In this document: positions 50,260 to 63,199 of the stretch, one piece after another
Layout of the letters: each line of letters opens with the position of its first letter
Position numbering within the stretch: the first letter of the stretch is position 1
Assembly (NCBI RefSeq): GCF_037975245.1
Contig: NC_092568.1
Coordinates: 10,317,501-10,381,500 of the forward strand
Origin: Apostichopus japonicus
Lineage: Eukaryota; Echinodermata; Holothuroidea; Aspidochirotida; Stichopodidae
Length of the DNA: 64,000 nucleotides
Direction: 5' to 3'
Notes under the pieces: generated by a model
Told to the model about the DNA's origin: nothing
The model's database searches: none
The model's input: the letters and a program-made list of their open reading frames with translations, nothing else
Made by a program: the position numbers and the translations under genes

Positions 50260-51085
50260 GAAAATACACATAATTGTAACTAAACAACATGAAAACACAA
50301 TCAATGTGTCTTTGGCATATACTGTATATTTCAGACTTTCTGGTTGATTGAGCTCAAGATCAGGCCATTTAAGGTCACGATCGAGCTCACTCAAGACCGT
50401 TGCCATGCAACACTAGGCTGACTGAATTTGAGTTTGAAATGGACTTTGACAACAAAAATGTCATATTTATGTAACTAAAGAACATAAAAACACAATGTAA
50501 GTGTCAATGTTTATAGATTTATGGCTGCCTGGTAGATTAGATCAAGATCATTATCATCGCAGATCAAGCTCATTCCCAATCAAGACCATTGTCATGGCAA
50601 CACTATGCTGACAGAATTGTAATTCGAATTTGAGAAGAAAATGTCATGTCTTTCTAAAATTTTCAGTTAGAAATGAGTAATTTTACATTTTGTTCTATAA
50701 TTTGAATTTGTCATCATGGTGTTACCATGGCAACAGCCCTATTAACACATGACAATAACCTTTAATGATCCAGATCCTGACTGCAATCAACCGGGCAGCC
50801 CTAAATCAATGTAAAAAAGACAATTAGTTTGTATTTTTTTGGTATATGTATATTATATGATATTTTTCTTCAAGTCCATTTTAATCATGGCAATTTTCAT
50901 GGCAACAGCCCTAATAGGGATGACTTTGACTTTCCTGTTTGTGATTGGTTTCACCAGGGCAGCTTCAAATATATATAATGAGACACTAACGTTGTGCTTT
51001 TAGTTTATTTAATTATATAGATATGACATATTCTCAAATTCCAAGTTTTAATGAATCTGTAGCCTTGGCAACAGCGCTGGTGGCC
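50260..51085. repeat. Diverged tandem repeat of about 180 bp with X-box-like palindromes
   Basis: Successive units share GTAACTAAA-AACAT-AAAACACA, TTGAGCTCAAGATCA-like and CATGGCAACA segments. Four units contain GTTRCCATGGCAAC-like palindromes at 50399, 50588, 50721 and 51059. Confidence 0.6.
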
Positions 51086-51303
51086 ACACCAACCATTAAT
51101 TTAATGGCAAACAAGCAGATTGTGATAGCTGAGGGTCCTATCTAAGCGAAAAACATGGTGGGGCGGAAATCCCTAAGGGATTCGCTTTTCTTTTGTTTCT
51201 TTGGGGGTGGGGTGGGGTCTGTTGCTTCGTTGCCCTATTTCGTGCTTCTGCATCAGTCCTCGCTTTGCTACCGTCTTTTATTACTCTCTTGTTCTCACGT
51301 TAT

Positions 51304-51505
51304 TTTCTTGACGACAAGATATATTTGCGCCAAACTGTAGGAAGTGAGCGGACGCATTTGCGAGTTACCCAATGGTAATACCAGTTCCTAATACAGGACG
51401 ATACCATGGTTAAGTACGGTTACCCAATTTACCTAGCTACGTTTATACCTTTCATGCTTAAACCTAATTTTTGTCACGCCTATTTCAATGACAAAAAATC
51501 TTTTT
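51304..51505. repeat. 200-bp dispersed repeat, copy 1
   Basis: Shares with 52358-52566: GACGATACCATGGTTA, GGTTACCCAATTTA, CGTTTATACCTTTCATGCTT and CACGCCTATTTCAATGA. Class unknown. Confidence 0.75.
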
Positions 51506-52357
51506 TTTTTCCCCCTCAATATGGATACTATACTTATAGTATATATCTTACAGTTCTCATGATTACATTCAGCTGTGTCAACTGATAAGCTACTGATTTG
51601 CTACATTCCACTACAAGAGAATATACAAAACACAAATAAATGGGAACAAACATAACAGAAAAATAAGTTTGAATCAATGGTAAATAACATGTAAAAAATG
51701 GACTTGACTTTACAATATTTTGCATATAGCCACTCATCGATCTTGTAGACAGAATTATATCCTCTCACTCATACGCACAATGGGAGCAGGGATATCCAGC
51801 AGGCAAGCAGGGAGAATTACCTGCTAGGGAGAATCCCCTAATAGTGAGGAGGGAAACTTCGCCTGACCTCTGCCAATCGTAGTTCATGTGATTGAAAGAT
51901 TGAAAACAGGTGTGACACGGTTATACCATTCCCATTTCTTTCGATCTAATGTCGTTAGTTTTAAATCCATATAGAAAGGATAAAGCAGCATATAGCTCTG
52001 TTATGATTGTATAAAGTGTATTTTTCAGAGGGAATTTCTTATAAGAATGCTTTCCCTTTTAGCTTTCCTTCCATTTCATGGCGGTTAGTTCTTGGGATCA
52101 ACGTAATCTCTTATCCACCATGAGTTGAAACGGAATACAAAGAATCTTTCCATAGTTCATATTTTCTCATTGGTTCTTCCTTCCTTTTGACACTTACAAC
52201 ATTTTACAATACTTTGTAACATGATGTTCTTTTTCTTCAAGATTAAATTTGTTGCATGAATAAATTTGGGTCAGGTGATGAAGTTCAAGTTTGTAAGGGG
52301 GGGGGGGTCTCCGTTGGCCCATAGTCTTATTAAATATGATGGTCCCACCCAATTTTG

Positions 52358-52566
52358 CATGTTTTTGATGATAAGATATATTTGCCTCAAACCGTATGAA
52401 TTGAGCGTGACACATTTGCTTGTTACTCAATGGCAATATCAGATCCTAATACAAGACGATACCATGGTTACGTACATAAGGTTACCCAATTTAACTATAG
52501 CTTCGTTTATACCTTTCATGCTTTACCTGATTTTTGTCATGTCACGCCTATTTCAATGATACAACA
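52358..52566. repeat. 200-bp dispersed repeat, copy 2
   Basis: Direct-orientation counterpart of 51304-51505, about 1.05 kb downstream, with small indels. Confidence 0.75.
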
Positions 52567-53785
52567 TCTTTTGTTAAACAGAGTAAAACAGAGTTCTGGA
52601 TGAAAGACAAATAATAAATTAAAGCAGAGTTCTGGATGAATTATGTCAATTATTTCAAACCCACACTCTATGAGAGGTGACGCAAATACCTCTTTTTAAA
52701 TCAATAGGAGGAGGAAACTTAATTTTCATTCCGTTCGTTAATTAAATGAGAAGGAGGGGCGGCGGCGTTGAGGGGATAGTAGCTACGACCTTGAAATGGA
52801 TGCTATTGCCTCCTATTACTTATGCTTCATAGAGATTTTAGCTGCTGATAGAGTCGACCATGTCAGATTCAGTTGACTTGTATTGCACATGCTATAAAAA
52901 CATCCAAACCCCGTCCTCGTCACCGTCCCTTCCTCATTACCATTAAGTCTTTCAAAATGCAACAATTGTAAACAACGTTGGCTGATAATGGATCAAATTT
53001 AATATTTATAAAGATGATTCTAATATTTTGTATTAAACTGAATACATACTTCGTATGTGGGGGGGGGGGGTGCTATACACGCAAATACCGTAGTTTCAGA
53101 GGATCAATAAACACATCTAGTCACTTGCGGACTAAACAAAGTCTTGTCGTTGACGAATTCCCGATCCCCGTGTTTCCCAAATCTCATTGCATAAACTCAA
53201 AACCCTATGAATTCTTTTTCGGGTTTCGAATTACTGTGCTATTTCCACTGAGCGATTCAGATCCCCAATCAAGATTGTCACATGTAATTAACGTGTTTGA
53301 CTTAATAAGCATTGTCCCTTCTTCATTCCAAAAGGTCTTGAAATGTGAATAGGTATTGTTTTATGAAATTTCAGGCTTACTCCAGTTCATGATCGTCTGC
53401 ATAGAATATAGTAGTAATGGGAGACAACTTACAGCAAGAACACTCTTGCGAGCGCAATCGTAAGCAAGCTCAGTTTGTAAATAAGAAGATTACACGGAAT
53501 ACGTTTTTCTTTTACTGCTTGCTTCGAAGTCATCGAAAGTATCGGGGCATAAGCCTATTGTACATTTACGTCTTGGAAGGAAACGACATTCTTACTGCTT
53601 GCTGCAATGTAAACAAACACAAGTGTGAGCTTCTTGTAAATAAAGATATTCAGATCCGTTGTTCTAATGAGAGTAAAACAGGATGAATAGAGATTTCGTT
53701 GAAGGCAGTGTCGTTCACTATTACGTACAATTGATTGTATCCAACCAACAATACCAATTTAAGCTCGTAGAAAGTTAACTTGTCA

Positions 53786-54235
53786 AATGGTTCAGTGGGT
53801 AGAGCAGTGGACTGGTAGCCTGATAAACTGAGTTCGACTCCATCAATGATTAGACACGTTTAAAATTCTTTTTCTCTTTCAGCAGTCCACGCTGAAGTCT
53901 TGATATATTAATTCAACCATATAATTTACTAGCTGATGTGGTGGCCGATGCTATAGAGGGTGACGAAAGACTCATTCCTTGTCGGTCGTGTAAATCGTGG
54001 CTAGGGTTCAAGACAGGCCTCTGGCGATAATACCTGAGGTTGTGGCATGGTGCTTTTTTGTGGCCTAGGATCCCGTACCATGTCTCCCTTGTTGTCGCAA
54101 AAGAACCCGGGAGGATGCGCAGAGGGTCGGTCAAATCGACCAGAAGCGTACTAGGTGGCGTGCGTGAATTCTTGCCTTTGGCCAGAGGTGGTGACATCTC
54201 TGCGACCGGCATGCTTGCAGCCCATGTCCACTGAA
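53786..54235 (+). mobile_element. Composite tRNA-like SINE candidate
   Basis: 53786-53855 looks like a degraded tRNA (GGTTCAGTGGGTAGAGCAGT, then GAGTTCGACTCC). About 80 bp later a second tRNA-like part follows (GTGGTGGCCGATGC, then GGCTAGGGTTCAAGACAG) and a GC-richer body to 54235. Two RNA polymerase III-type promoters in series is unusual; limits are approximate. Confidence 0.45.
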
Positions 54236-57200
54236 TACGTGGCCTAATGAGGCGTTATTCTCCTGAAAGTGAATATACGGATGCCTTTAAAAGCCATATG
54301 ATTATTTCATATTAAAAATAACCCTGTTTCAAACTAGCGCCATCGAATTCCTTAAAAGCCGTTTTTTCTAGTCACTTTGAAGGTGGAATAAATTTTATTG
54401 TAATGGGTTATTTGTGGTAAGCCAAGCTAAACATTCAAACAGTCATGCGGTTCACAAGGGTTTGAAGGAACTTAATTAAGCTCATTGTTTGACATAAATG
54501 TGTTCAACTTGGCAAAGATTTACACAACCTACAAATAAACAAGTATTATATTCGTTTCAATGCCAGAGACATACAAGCCAGCAAGACCATAAGATAACAT
54601 TTTAATATACATAGATTTCAATCTATATCACATTTGCAAGAAAACCAAAGTAGACCAGTGTGAATATGGTCCCATTATAAGCAACAGTGTTGTAGCAAAT
54701 TCTCATACTGGATAGTAGGTAGTTTCAGAAACTGAGTGATTGAGATTCACCCAAAAATATACCCCGTCAGGGGCGTAGCCAGGATTTTCAAAGTTGTAGG
54801 CACCACTATCTGAGCGGAGCGCCACCATCGGTTGGCGCGGAGCGTACAAGAAATTTTTTGCCGTATTCTGTTTTGATAACTTCAGGAACAAAATTAACTT
54901 TGATATGCCGTGGACCGTTAAAACCACTGCTCTCGGTCTAGCTAGAGTTGTATAGCACATTACTTTTTTGTTTGTTTTTGGAATGACCTTTAAACAGTTG
55001 AGGTTCACTAGTTAAATTGACTGGACCTTTTAGTTAAGTCCACTACGGTTGCACTACTAAACTCAATGGGAGAAATGAAGATTATATGGTCTCAAATGAC
55101 ATGTTTATAATTTACTACAAATTTGTCGAAAGGGAACAGATACTACACATGATCTGCGGGGATGTCTTCAAGTTTGATCTCGGAAGAATATTATCCGATT
55201 CCTTGTTCTTTATTCTATTTGTTTTACAAGTCAATGGACTACATTCTGATGAACAATGAATAGATGAAGAAAACTGCCATGACTGGAATACCATGTAGTC
55301 CCCGTAATGTCCAACACGTAACACACTAATTGACTTTATCGATACTCATTGACGAACCACATCTTCTTTATTCGAAACAAGTTTATAACAATAGATAAAG
55401 ATTAATGCCATTCAAGTGGTGCATTTGCTTTCATAATACTGAAACCTGTGCGACAAGATGTTTACGCTATGTGAGCAGTTCAGAATGCACAGTGAACGTT
55501 TAGTGTTTTAATCGGCTTCCGGTAACACGTATCAAGCATTCAATTGATGACTATATAACGACGAAAATACATTAAGCACATGGACATTAATATCCTCCTA
55601 CTTGGGGTACGTATGTGAGGCTCATTTGCATCCATTATTATCATTTGCTGTAAAATAAACTTTGCTAGCATTTTTTTTTCGCCTTCTGGGAAATCAAACT
55701 CGACCACTTCGAGGAAACATAAGGTCCCTGCGAAACGCACCGTGTAATGGTATCCCCTAAGACCAGGGACGATTATATATGAAAGCCCCTTTCATGGGTT
55801 CCAAATGAGAAAAATAGAAGACTATAAATTAAATTCGTTGACAATGCGTTACTTGTTAGTGGATAGATCCAGTTATGTTTTTGTATTATGTTTGTTTGGT
55901 AAAGTAACGCAAACCCGGTCACGATGTGGTTCCAAACGGTACCAATATCTTCTTAGAAGAGTCTTAGTTAAGGTAGCAGAAGCACACCCAACCATTAACA
56001 GGTGTCTATGTGATAGAGATGAACGACATACCTCCAAAAGGTAAGAACATGTTAATTCCACCCTGCAGCGAAATAGCAACTTAAAAGTTCTTTGACAGAC
56101 AAAGCCGGGTGATGGCTTGATCAAATCAAAATATTACAGACCGATTGTCATTTGCATAGATTTTTATAGACTTATTATTTATGCAGTACCTAAAAAAAAT
56201 TAGGAAAAATGAAAAGAAAAAAAGTAGAAGAATAGCTAAAGGAATAGCCATGTTTGCACCTGGCAAAACTTTGTCACCATGACCTGACAAAATAACACAC
56301 TCATGACAAAAATTTCAATTCTGATATCTCCCAAATATTTCGATTTATTCCTTGAAATGGTAACGTTTTAAAAATTCAACAGACTTTTTTAATCTCATAA
56401 TGTCAACTTTCTTGAAACCGCGGGATAATGATATAATTAGGTGGTACTCAAAAAAGTAGGACAGTGTATATGAGGGTATAACGAAAGGTTTGAAACTGTT
56501 GAATAAATTCGTTGTTTTCCTCAAACTTTCGACCTTTTATAGAAAGTTTTAAGATAATGCCAAAATTTCCACGGACTTTGGTAGGCCTATGACAAAACAC
56601 AAAATGATAATTTGACGGTTAGCTAGCTGTCAATTTCCTCGTAGAAACCAAGCATTGCTTTGACGTCGCTATACCAATGTGCTATGCAGTCGTACTTGTA
56701 ACGTTGTCTCGAATTTTCAATGATTACAGCAGCCTGGGTTTTTATTACACATGATTAGACATGTCAAAACAAAAAGTGACTGATAAATCCACACCTCAGC
56801 TCCCCTTTCTCCGTCGGTCCTGTAGAAGGTGAATAACCGGCCCAGCGATTATAGTAGGCTATATATAGAATTGTTCAAACGGGTGCAGAAAAGTGTGATG
56901 CAAAGTCATTCCTATAAAACGGAAATGCTTTGAACGCTTGGGCTTTATGATGAATGTTATGTTTTCATGTAACGTTGAACCTTCGTGGTTCACGATCCAC
57001 ACGCTTAGGGTTGTCTGAATAATTCTTGCGTCACATTTTGGTCCATTCTCCTTCTTTAGTTTCGACCTCTAACGATTGTGTTTAGAACATTGGCTCCATA
57101 CAAATCGCCAATGCACACGCACACCAATATTGAACCTCTGACTCTACAGACTCTCCTTCCCACTGCCCTCCCCCACCCCTCATCCAAAAGAAGAAAAAAC

Positions 57201-59215
57201 AAGCAGGGTTTCCCTACTAAGTGCAAATTGCAAATCATGCAGCTTTGCTCAATATCTACACTCTCTGACACAAGAGCATGAAGAATGTGAATGTGGTATT
57301 CTTACTTCACTTATGGCCAGTCATATCAGAAGTATGAAAATAACAGACATTTTAGAATGAGTGATTATTATTTTTTTTTATATAACTGATACACTATCAG
57401 CTTCCCCAAATTCCCTTCAACTGCAAAAAGAAACACTAAGGTATTTAGTTTGGAATTTCATTCTTGAAGATTTACTTCATAAATTCAATCTTGAATATAA
57501 AATGTAGTCAGCATATATAAATTTACCATATAAATTCAATATTTTAAGTTCCAGATATGCAATGCACAGTCAGTATAGTACCAAATATCGAACTATGTAG
57601 ATTTTTTCTAAACTAATTCATTTTCTATATCATTTTTTTCATCCTCTTTGATTACTTTTTAGGATTATATATCTTATATACAATTCACACACTTCATACT
57701 ATAGCATGTCCAACTACTAATGAGATTGTAACTTTGTAAACTACTCTAGTACTCTGTAAAATATTAAAAAGTGGTGACATCAAAGCGATTGTCACCCAAA
57801 GATGTAAAGTCTAAACGAACCCCTTCCCGACCCCCCCCCCACACACAACTCATGTGTTGATAACTTTGATGATGTAACTGCTTTAATTATCATACTCTAA
57901 TTACTAATTTACTATATATGATTACTTATGACTCTTAAACCCAAACTAGGTGAATGTTGGGTATACCTGAAGGAAAACCCCTACGGAAGCTTAAAAGTGC
58001 CATTAACATAAGAACCACTTTGCCCCATAAGTAAACCTTTTCAGTAAATTGTTTAGATCACAAGATAATATCTTATCAAACATCAGAAAAATGTTGGATT
58101 GCTCTGTTGCTTTAACTCCACAATTCACTATTCTTCCGCAAAATGTAAATTCTTTACTTCATGCCAACTGAGCAATTGAACAATTTTCTGTAAAATATTT
58201 AATTGACAACTTATCTACGGCAGTCATAAGGTGATGTGGAAGATGTAGAGTTACCATATTAGTATAACACAACATCTTGACAAAATATTGTTGAGATACC
58301 GAGTTACGCTAACTTGACATCTCCGTAAAATTCGTCGAAACGTTGAGTCGCCATTTACACCTAACTCGTCATCTCAACAAAATTTTGATTTTTGGCGAGA
58401 TACCAAAATACGCTCTTAGCTTGACATCTCATTAAAATTTTAAAATTTGAGACAAAACATGACCAAATGAAAAGGTCAGCTATGCTCAAATGTTTCCTAC
58501 ATTGTAACATGTAATGTTAAATATATGTACGAAGGACCAAAAAAAGTTTCTGATAACTTTGCCTCTCCCATCCAGGTGCCATTTTATTGTGTTATAATAG
58601 TTGTTCGATACTAAGCATATACTGTCAGGTTGTTGTAAGCTGTAGATGGAAAAGTTCAAGAATGAGCTCCATACAGTATTAATGAAAGCATTGTAAACCT
58701 TTTGTCTGCACGCATCAAGACATGTACAACATGAATCCTATATACCCTTTCTTCAAATTTATGATTGCAACTACATTACAATAAAGTGTTGTTAACTTAA
58801 ATACCATAAACCCTTCTAATTATCTGTAACAGAGAATCTTTTGGCATTCAGATTCCAGGCCATGTAACTTTAGTCAATGTTGTGAACACTCTCATGTGTT
58901 ACATATGGTAAAATCTAGTTCCATTCAAATATTGTATGCATTACTTGTGTTAATTAGATATGAAATTTCATTACTTCTAGTTCTAACATATTTCAATTAT
59001 TCTAAAAGTCATCAGGGCAAGAATATGGTATTCTTTGGAATTGAACAAAGCAAAATTCTGATTGAAATGAACTACTACTAACTATAGACCTTAGTTTAAA
59101 ATTGCATTGCTTAATTGTGACCTTAATTTAGATGGTGTTGACAATTTACATTTTACTTTGAAGAGTTGACTGAATCAGTGGAAGCGTATAGGCCCAATGC
59201 ATTGGTCTGTAACTT

Positions 59216-59490
59216 CACCCGATACTCATAGCTAGTACAGTAACTACTGTTCATGTTCCACAAAATTTGCAGTAATTTAAAAAAAAAAAAAAAAATTAGT
59301 TTAAATTTTAAATTTTTAAAATTAAATTTTAAATTAAAAAACAAAAAAAATTGCAGTAAGGAAAAACTTGCAGTAATGACTGTGCCACCTGTAACACATG
59401 TTACCGTGTTTCGAACACAACGCAGTAGTTACTGATGCACGGTTGTGGAACATGAACAGTAGTTACTGTACTAGCTATGAGTATCGGGTG
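59216..59490. repeat. Perfect 48-bp inverted repeat with 179-bp spacer
   Basis: 59216-59263 and 59443-59490 are exact reverse complements (outer ends CACCCGATACTCATAGCTAG and its complement). The spacer is AT-rich, with A- and T-tracts and several TTGCAGTAA copies. Beyond the arms, similarity falls off quickly. Confidence 0.92.
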
Positions 59491-60299
59491 GTAACTTTGG
59501 TACAAAGCAGCATTTGCGGGGGTCATTATAGGAGTCATAATAGTTTAATTGCTCACTCACCACAAAGCAAATAACTTTTAAAGATATTTTGCTCTCTTTG
59601 TCCATGTCTTATGGTAGTAGCTCTTATAAGCAAGGAGTTATTTTTAAGAGAAGGCTCTAACTTAGTGGGGAGACTCAAAGTGAAAGCCCTATTGTCTGCA
59701 GCTCATTTGTATGTCATTACTAATTAAAAGCTAATGCTAGAATAAGAAAGATGGACGCATTCCTTCTTCTAGGATTGTAGTACTTTACGTGGATACAATT
59801 CTCCAGTTCACTACAATCTATAAATAATTTATTTCCAATTAGTCCTGGATACATTAGTGACAAAGGGTTTGCTGTTTTAAATTCTGGCTTGCACCTCTTC
59901 TCCCAGCCCCTTTCCAACTGGTTCTTTAACCAGTTATATTCAAGTTAGCACCACATGTGCCTGTACCCAATAACATACTTTTAAATGTAAAGGTTCCCAA
60001 ACTTTATACCTATGGAGACGTTCATTGGTACTATATTATCCTTGTTTAATATCAATCAATTATTCACAAACAAGGACTCCAAATTTAAATCAGTACTCCA
60101 AAATAAAATTAGTAATCCCACACTGTACTGTATACAAAAAAAATATATAAGATGTGCACCTATTTGAGCTCAGACATAGAAATTAACTTGAATTGCAACT
60201 TCAAATAGTCACGAACAATGACTCGAAAGTTAACACAATAGTCCACAATAAAAATTAGTACCCCACATAATCATTGTACTGTAAACCAAGAATTATGTA

Positions 60300-60510
60300 A
60301 GGTTTGCTAGTTTCTTGGTGGAGGTCCAAGTCCATTTGGAGTCACTAGAGGTCAAATTGTGAAAACCTTGTAAACACGATATAACTCAAGAAGGGAAGGT
60401 TGGACGAATCTCATATTTAGTATGTAGTTGGTACACGTTCAATACAAGATTTTATTAAGGTCAAAAGTCATTTTGGGTCACCAGACGCCAAGTTGTGGAA
60501 CCTTGTTTTA
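60300..60510. repeat. Dispersed AGGTCA-type repeat
   Basis: AGAGGTCAAATTGTGAAAAC, ACACGATATAACTCAAGAAG, GGTTGGACGAATCTCATATT and AAGGTCAAAAGTCATTTTGG match the family. Confidence 0.65.
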
Positions 60511-61829
60511 TAAGCTACCGTCCTATCAGCCCAGCCTATCAGATATAATGTGCGTTACGCCTCATACGAAAAGGAGGCTATTGGCAATTGGAGATGAGCT
60601 TATGGGCATCCGTAGAATCTAAAACTCGAACATATTTGAATTGGCTTCAACGTGCTGCTCGGAAGCCTTACTTTGCGTGCAAAATGGTGTACTTTGCAGT
60701 ACAGCGGTTCTATTGGTCGTTTTCCGTCGTATTTATTTCAGGTTGGATGTAGTTTTGACCAGGCAGCGTTTATGAAACTTACCAGTTCGTCTAGTTAGAT
60801 TTTTTACTATGACCAATTCGAAATAATTGTGTTAAACGGACTTAGTTTGGCAGTGAGTTCACGAGCTTTTGTCTGGATCGGCTGTTGGTCTCAATTTGTG
60901 TAGTCTCTTCCACCAGTTTCAGCATAGCTAGGCCTTAAAAGTAACGTTCGAGTTTCGTCGCGTTTATGATTATGGGACAACTTGAACAAACCTGGGTAGG
61001 CCTGTGAGCAATTTTATGTTGTCTAGACCAGCAACGGTTGGGTAGAATCGGGTTCGTTAACACAACAACGTGAAGAGTGCGAGTCAGAGTACCAATTAAC
61101 TTAAGATAGCAAAACATCTCCTTCATTATTTCTTAAGGCAATTTTCCTACTGGCTATCAGTTATAATTCGCAAAGTATACAACAATTTAAGGAGTTTTGG
61201 GACAAGTTTAGTGTTGTTACTGCTAGTAGTTTTGGAAGAGAAATGCTCTTACAATATCAGATTTTCATTGCAGGAAAAGATCGTTTGATTTAGCCAGGGT
61301 AATGGAGTAATAGCGATATTTTTCGGGCATCAATCTGCAGCTGAAAGACATCGAATTAATTGGGAAATTGTACGAAGTCGCCTCTCTAATTGAGCAGCGG
61401 TTCAAAGTAGCAGTGAGGTACTGTATATGCTTAGGACTCCCGGAACCTAGGTTCTGTATAGTATATGCCTAGTAAAGTACAGAAGCCAAGCTATATATCT
61501 TCTTAGGTATTTATACAGATGTTGTATTTTTAAATGTTTGAGACACTACAGTAGGCATAGCTGCTTATTAATGATTCTGCGTAATGTTTTACCTAGTTCA
61601 ACACTTACTTTTGGTGGAAAAAGTTTAAATTTCATACTGCAAAGAAACATGACTTTCTAATTACGTAGCACCATGCATCTACCTAACCTTTGTTCGTAGA
61701 AAGTATTGATGTTGCAGATCTGTACATTGAAGGCTTGAAGGTCTAGTGGCGAGTGGAATTTGGCGAGTAGATTTTTAGTCACGGTCGCCAAATAGTGAGT
61801 ACTTTTAAAAATATTTGTCGAGGCCTGAA

Positions 61830-62050
61830 AACCTTCAAAACATGATTTTTAATGGTAGAAATCATGGATACTTTTCATACATAGTATATGGATTTGCCAT
61901 ATTGAGTACAAGAATCCTATTGCTTGTGAGGTCAAACTCTGAAAAAACTTTTACATGATATGTAACGATGGAAATCGTGGATACCTCTAATACTTGGTGT
62001 GTGGATTCATAACATTGAGTACAAGATCCCTATTGTCTTTGATGGAGGTG
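61830..62050. repeat. Dispersed AGGTCA-type repeat
   Basis: ATTGAGTACAAGAATCCTAT, GAGGTCAAACTCTGAAAAAA and TACTTGGTGTGTGGATTCAT match the family. Two units. Confidence 0.6.
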
Positions 62051-62529
62051 TGTATAGCCACGTGACTGACCTGTGTTTATCATGCCATAGTGTTGTTGTA
62101 ACAACGAGTTCTGGTTATACTAACAAGCACAAGTCTAGTGCATTGAAGTCATCGAAACCTCAATGCATTTTGCATTCTGGTTAACTTTATGAACCGAATT
62201 TTCACCTTCATCATCTGCCCGACTCTCCAATGGCGGACGATGTGTCCTGGGGAAGGTGTCAACTGGGAGAAAGTACCCACCTCCCCTCTTAGGATTTGTA
62301 TATGATTAATGGTACTTGTTGAGAAATTGTGTAAAATTTTGCAACTTTTGATGCAATTTATGTTCGAGATTTCCCCCTTTTTGATCCTCACAAATTCGGC
62401 AATTTCTTATTTCTTATATTTTTACCAATTCCCCCCCCCCCTCCCAATGTTGATGTCAACCGTAATAACGTTATTTATGTTTTAGTCAGTGGCTAAATTC
62501 TCGTTTCTGTAGGTCCTCATCTTTCATTG

Positions 62530-62920
62530 CATTCTACCGAAAATGAGAGAAAGAGAACTGGAAGTAATGAAGGGAAAGTACGCGAGAAGGGAGAAGAGCA
62601 AGGAGAGGTGAGGGGAATACAAATGAGAAGGAGATACTGGGGGGGGGGGGAGGAGTAAGAACGAGAAAGAAAAGTGGGGTGCGTTAGGGGTCCAACTCGG
62701 GGGGAAGGAAGGTAACGGAGAGGAGTCATAACAGGAAGGGAAATGGCAGCAGGGAGAGCGAGCGGGAAATGTGGGACGTGTGTGGAACCCCAGCATGGGG
62801 CGGATAATGGTTAGGGATATGAATGATATCTGGGAGAGGATAGAAGAAAGGGGGGTGGAGATGGTAAAGAGGAGGGGGAGGCGAGAAGGACGGCAAGGGA
62901 ACAAGGGAGAGCTTCTGTTT
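62530..62920. repeat. Purine-rich (G/A) tract
   Basis: The plus strand is heavily purine-biased for nearly 400 bases, with AGGAG and GGGAAG blocks and a run of 12-13 G at about 62640. It explains long proline/serine-rich open frames on the minus strand. Confidence 0.75.
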
Positions 62921-63199
62921 TGAGTACGGATACTCGACTTCTTGATCATCGAACAGAATTGCACTGAAATATCTAACGATTTTGAACACAAATACTTATC
63001 TTGAATAGTTATATAGGAAGAGATTGTGATATTATATTATAATTCCTTTCTCGAAACAACCCACCACCGCTTCTACCAGCTAATACACATACTTGTACCA
63101 CAAAGTACGCAACTCAATGCTAAAGGTATATGCGTTAAAGATCGCTTTCAAAATGTCCAGGCTGTCGAAAAGTCCATGTCGATGTCTTCACATAATGAT

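Larger units (their letters stand above)
46886..63199. other. Gene-poor, repeat-rich interval
   Basis: No exon with both family resemblance and splice support was found in 16 kb. Recognisable contents are listed separately: AGGTCA-type repeats, SINE-like elements, an X-box-bearing tandem family, a duplicated 200-bp segment, a perfect inverted repeat and a purine-rich tract. Lineage-specific or non-coding genes cannot be excluded. Confidence 0.5.

Noticed and set aside
53786-53855. Functional tRNA gene
   Set aside because: The acceptor stem and anticodon arm do not pair well; better explained as a SINE head.
54768-54850. CAGGGGCGTAGCCAGGATTT motif, and a similar word at 36012
   Set aside because: Looks like a transposon end, but a partner end was not found, so no element was called.
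59281-59350. Poly(A)/poly(T) between the inverted arms as a processed-gene tail
   Set aside because: Contained within the inverted repeat spacer; no upstream gene-like sequence.
62517-62991. 155-residue and other minus-strand open frames rich in Pro/Ser
   Set aside because: Translation of the purine-rich tract on the opposite strand.
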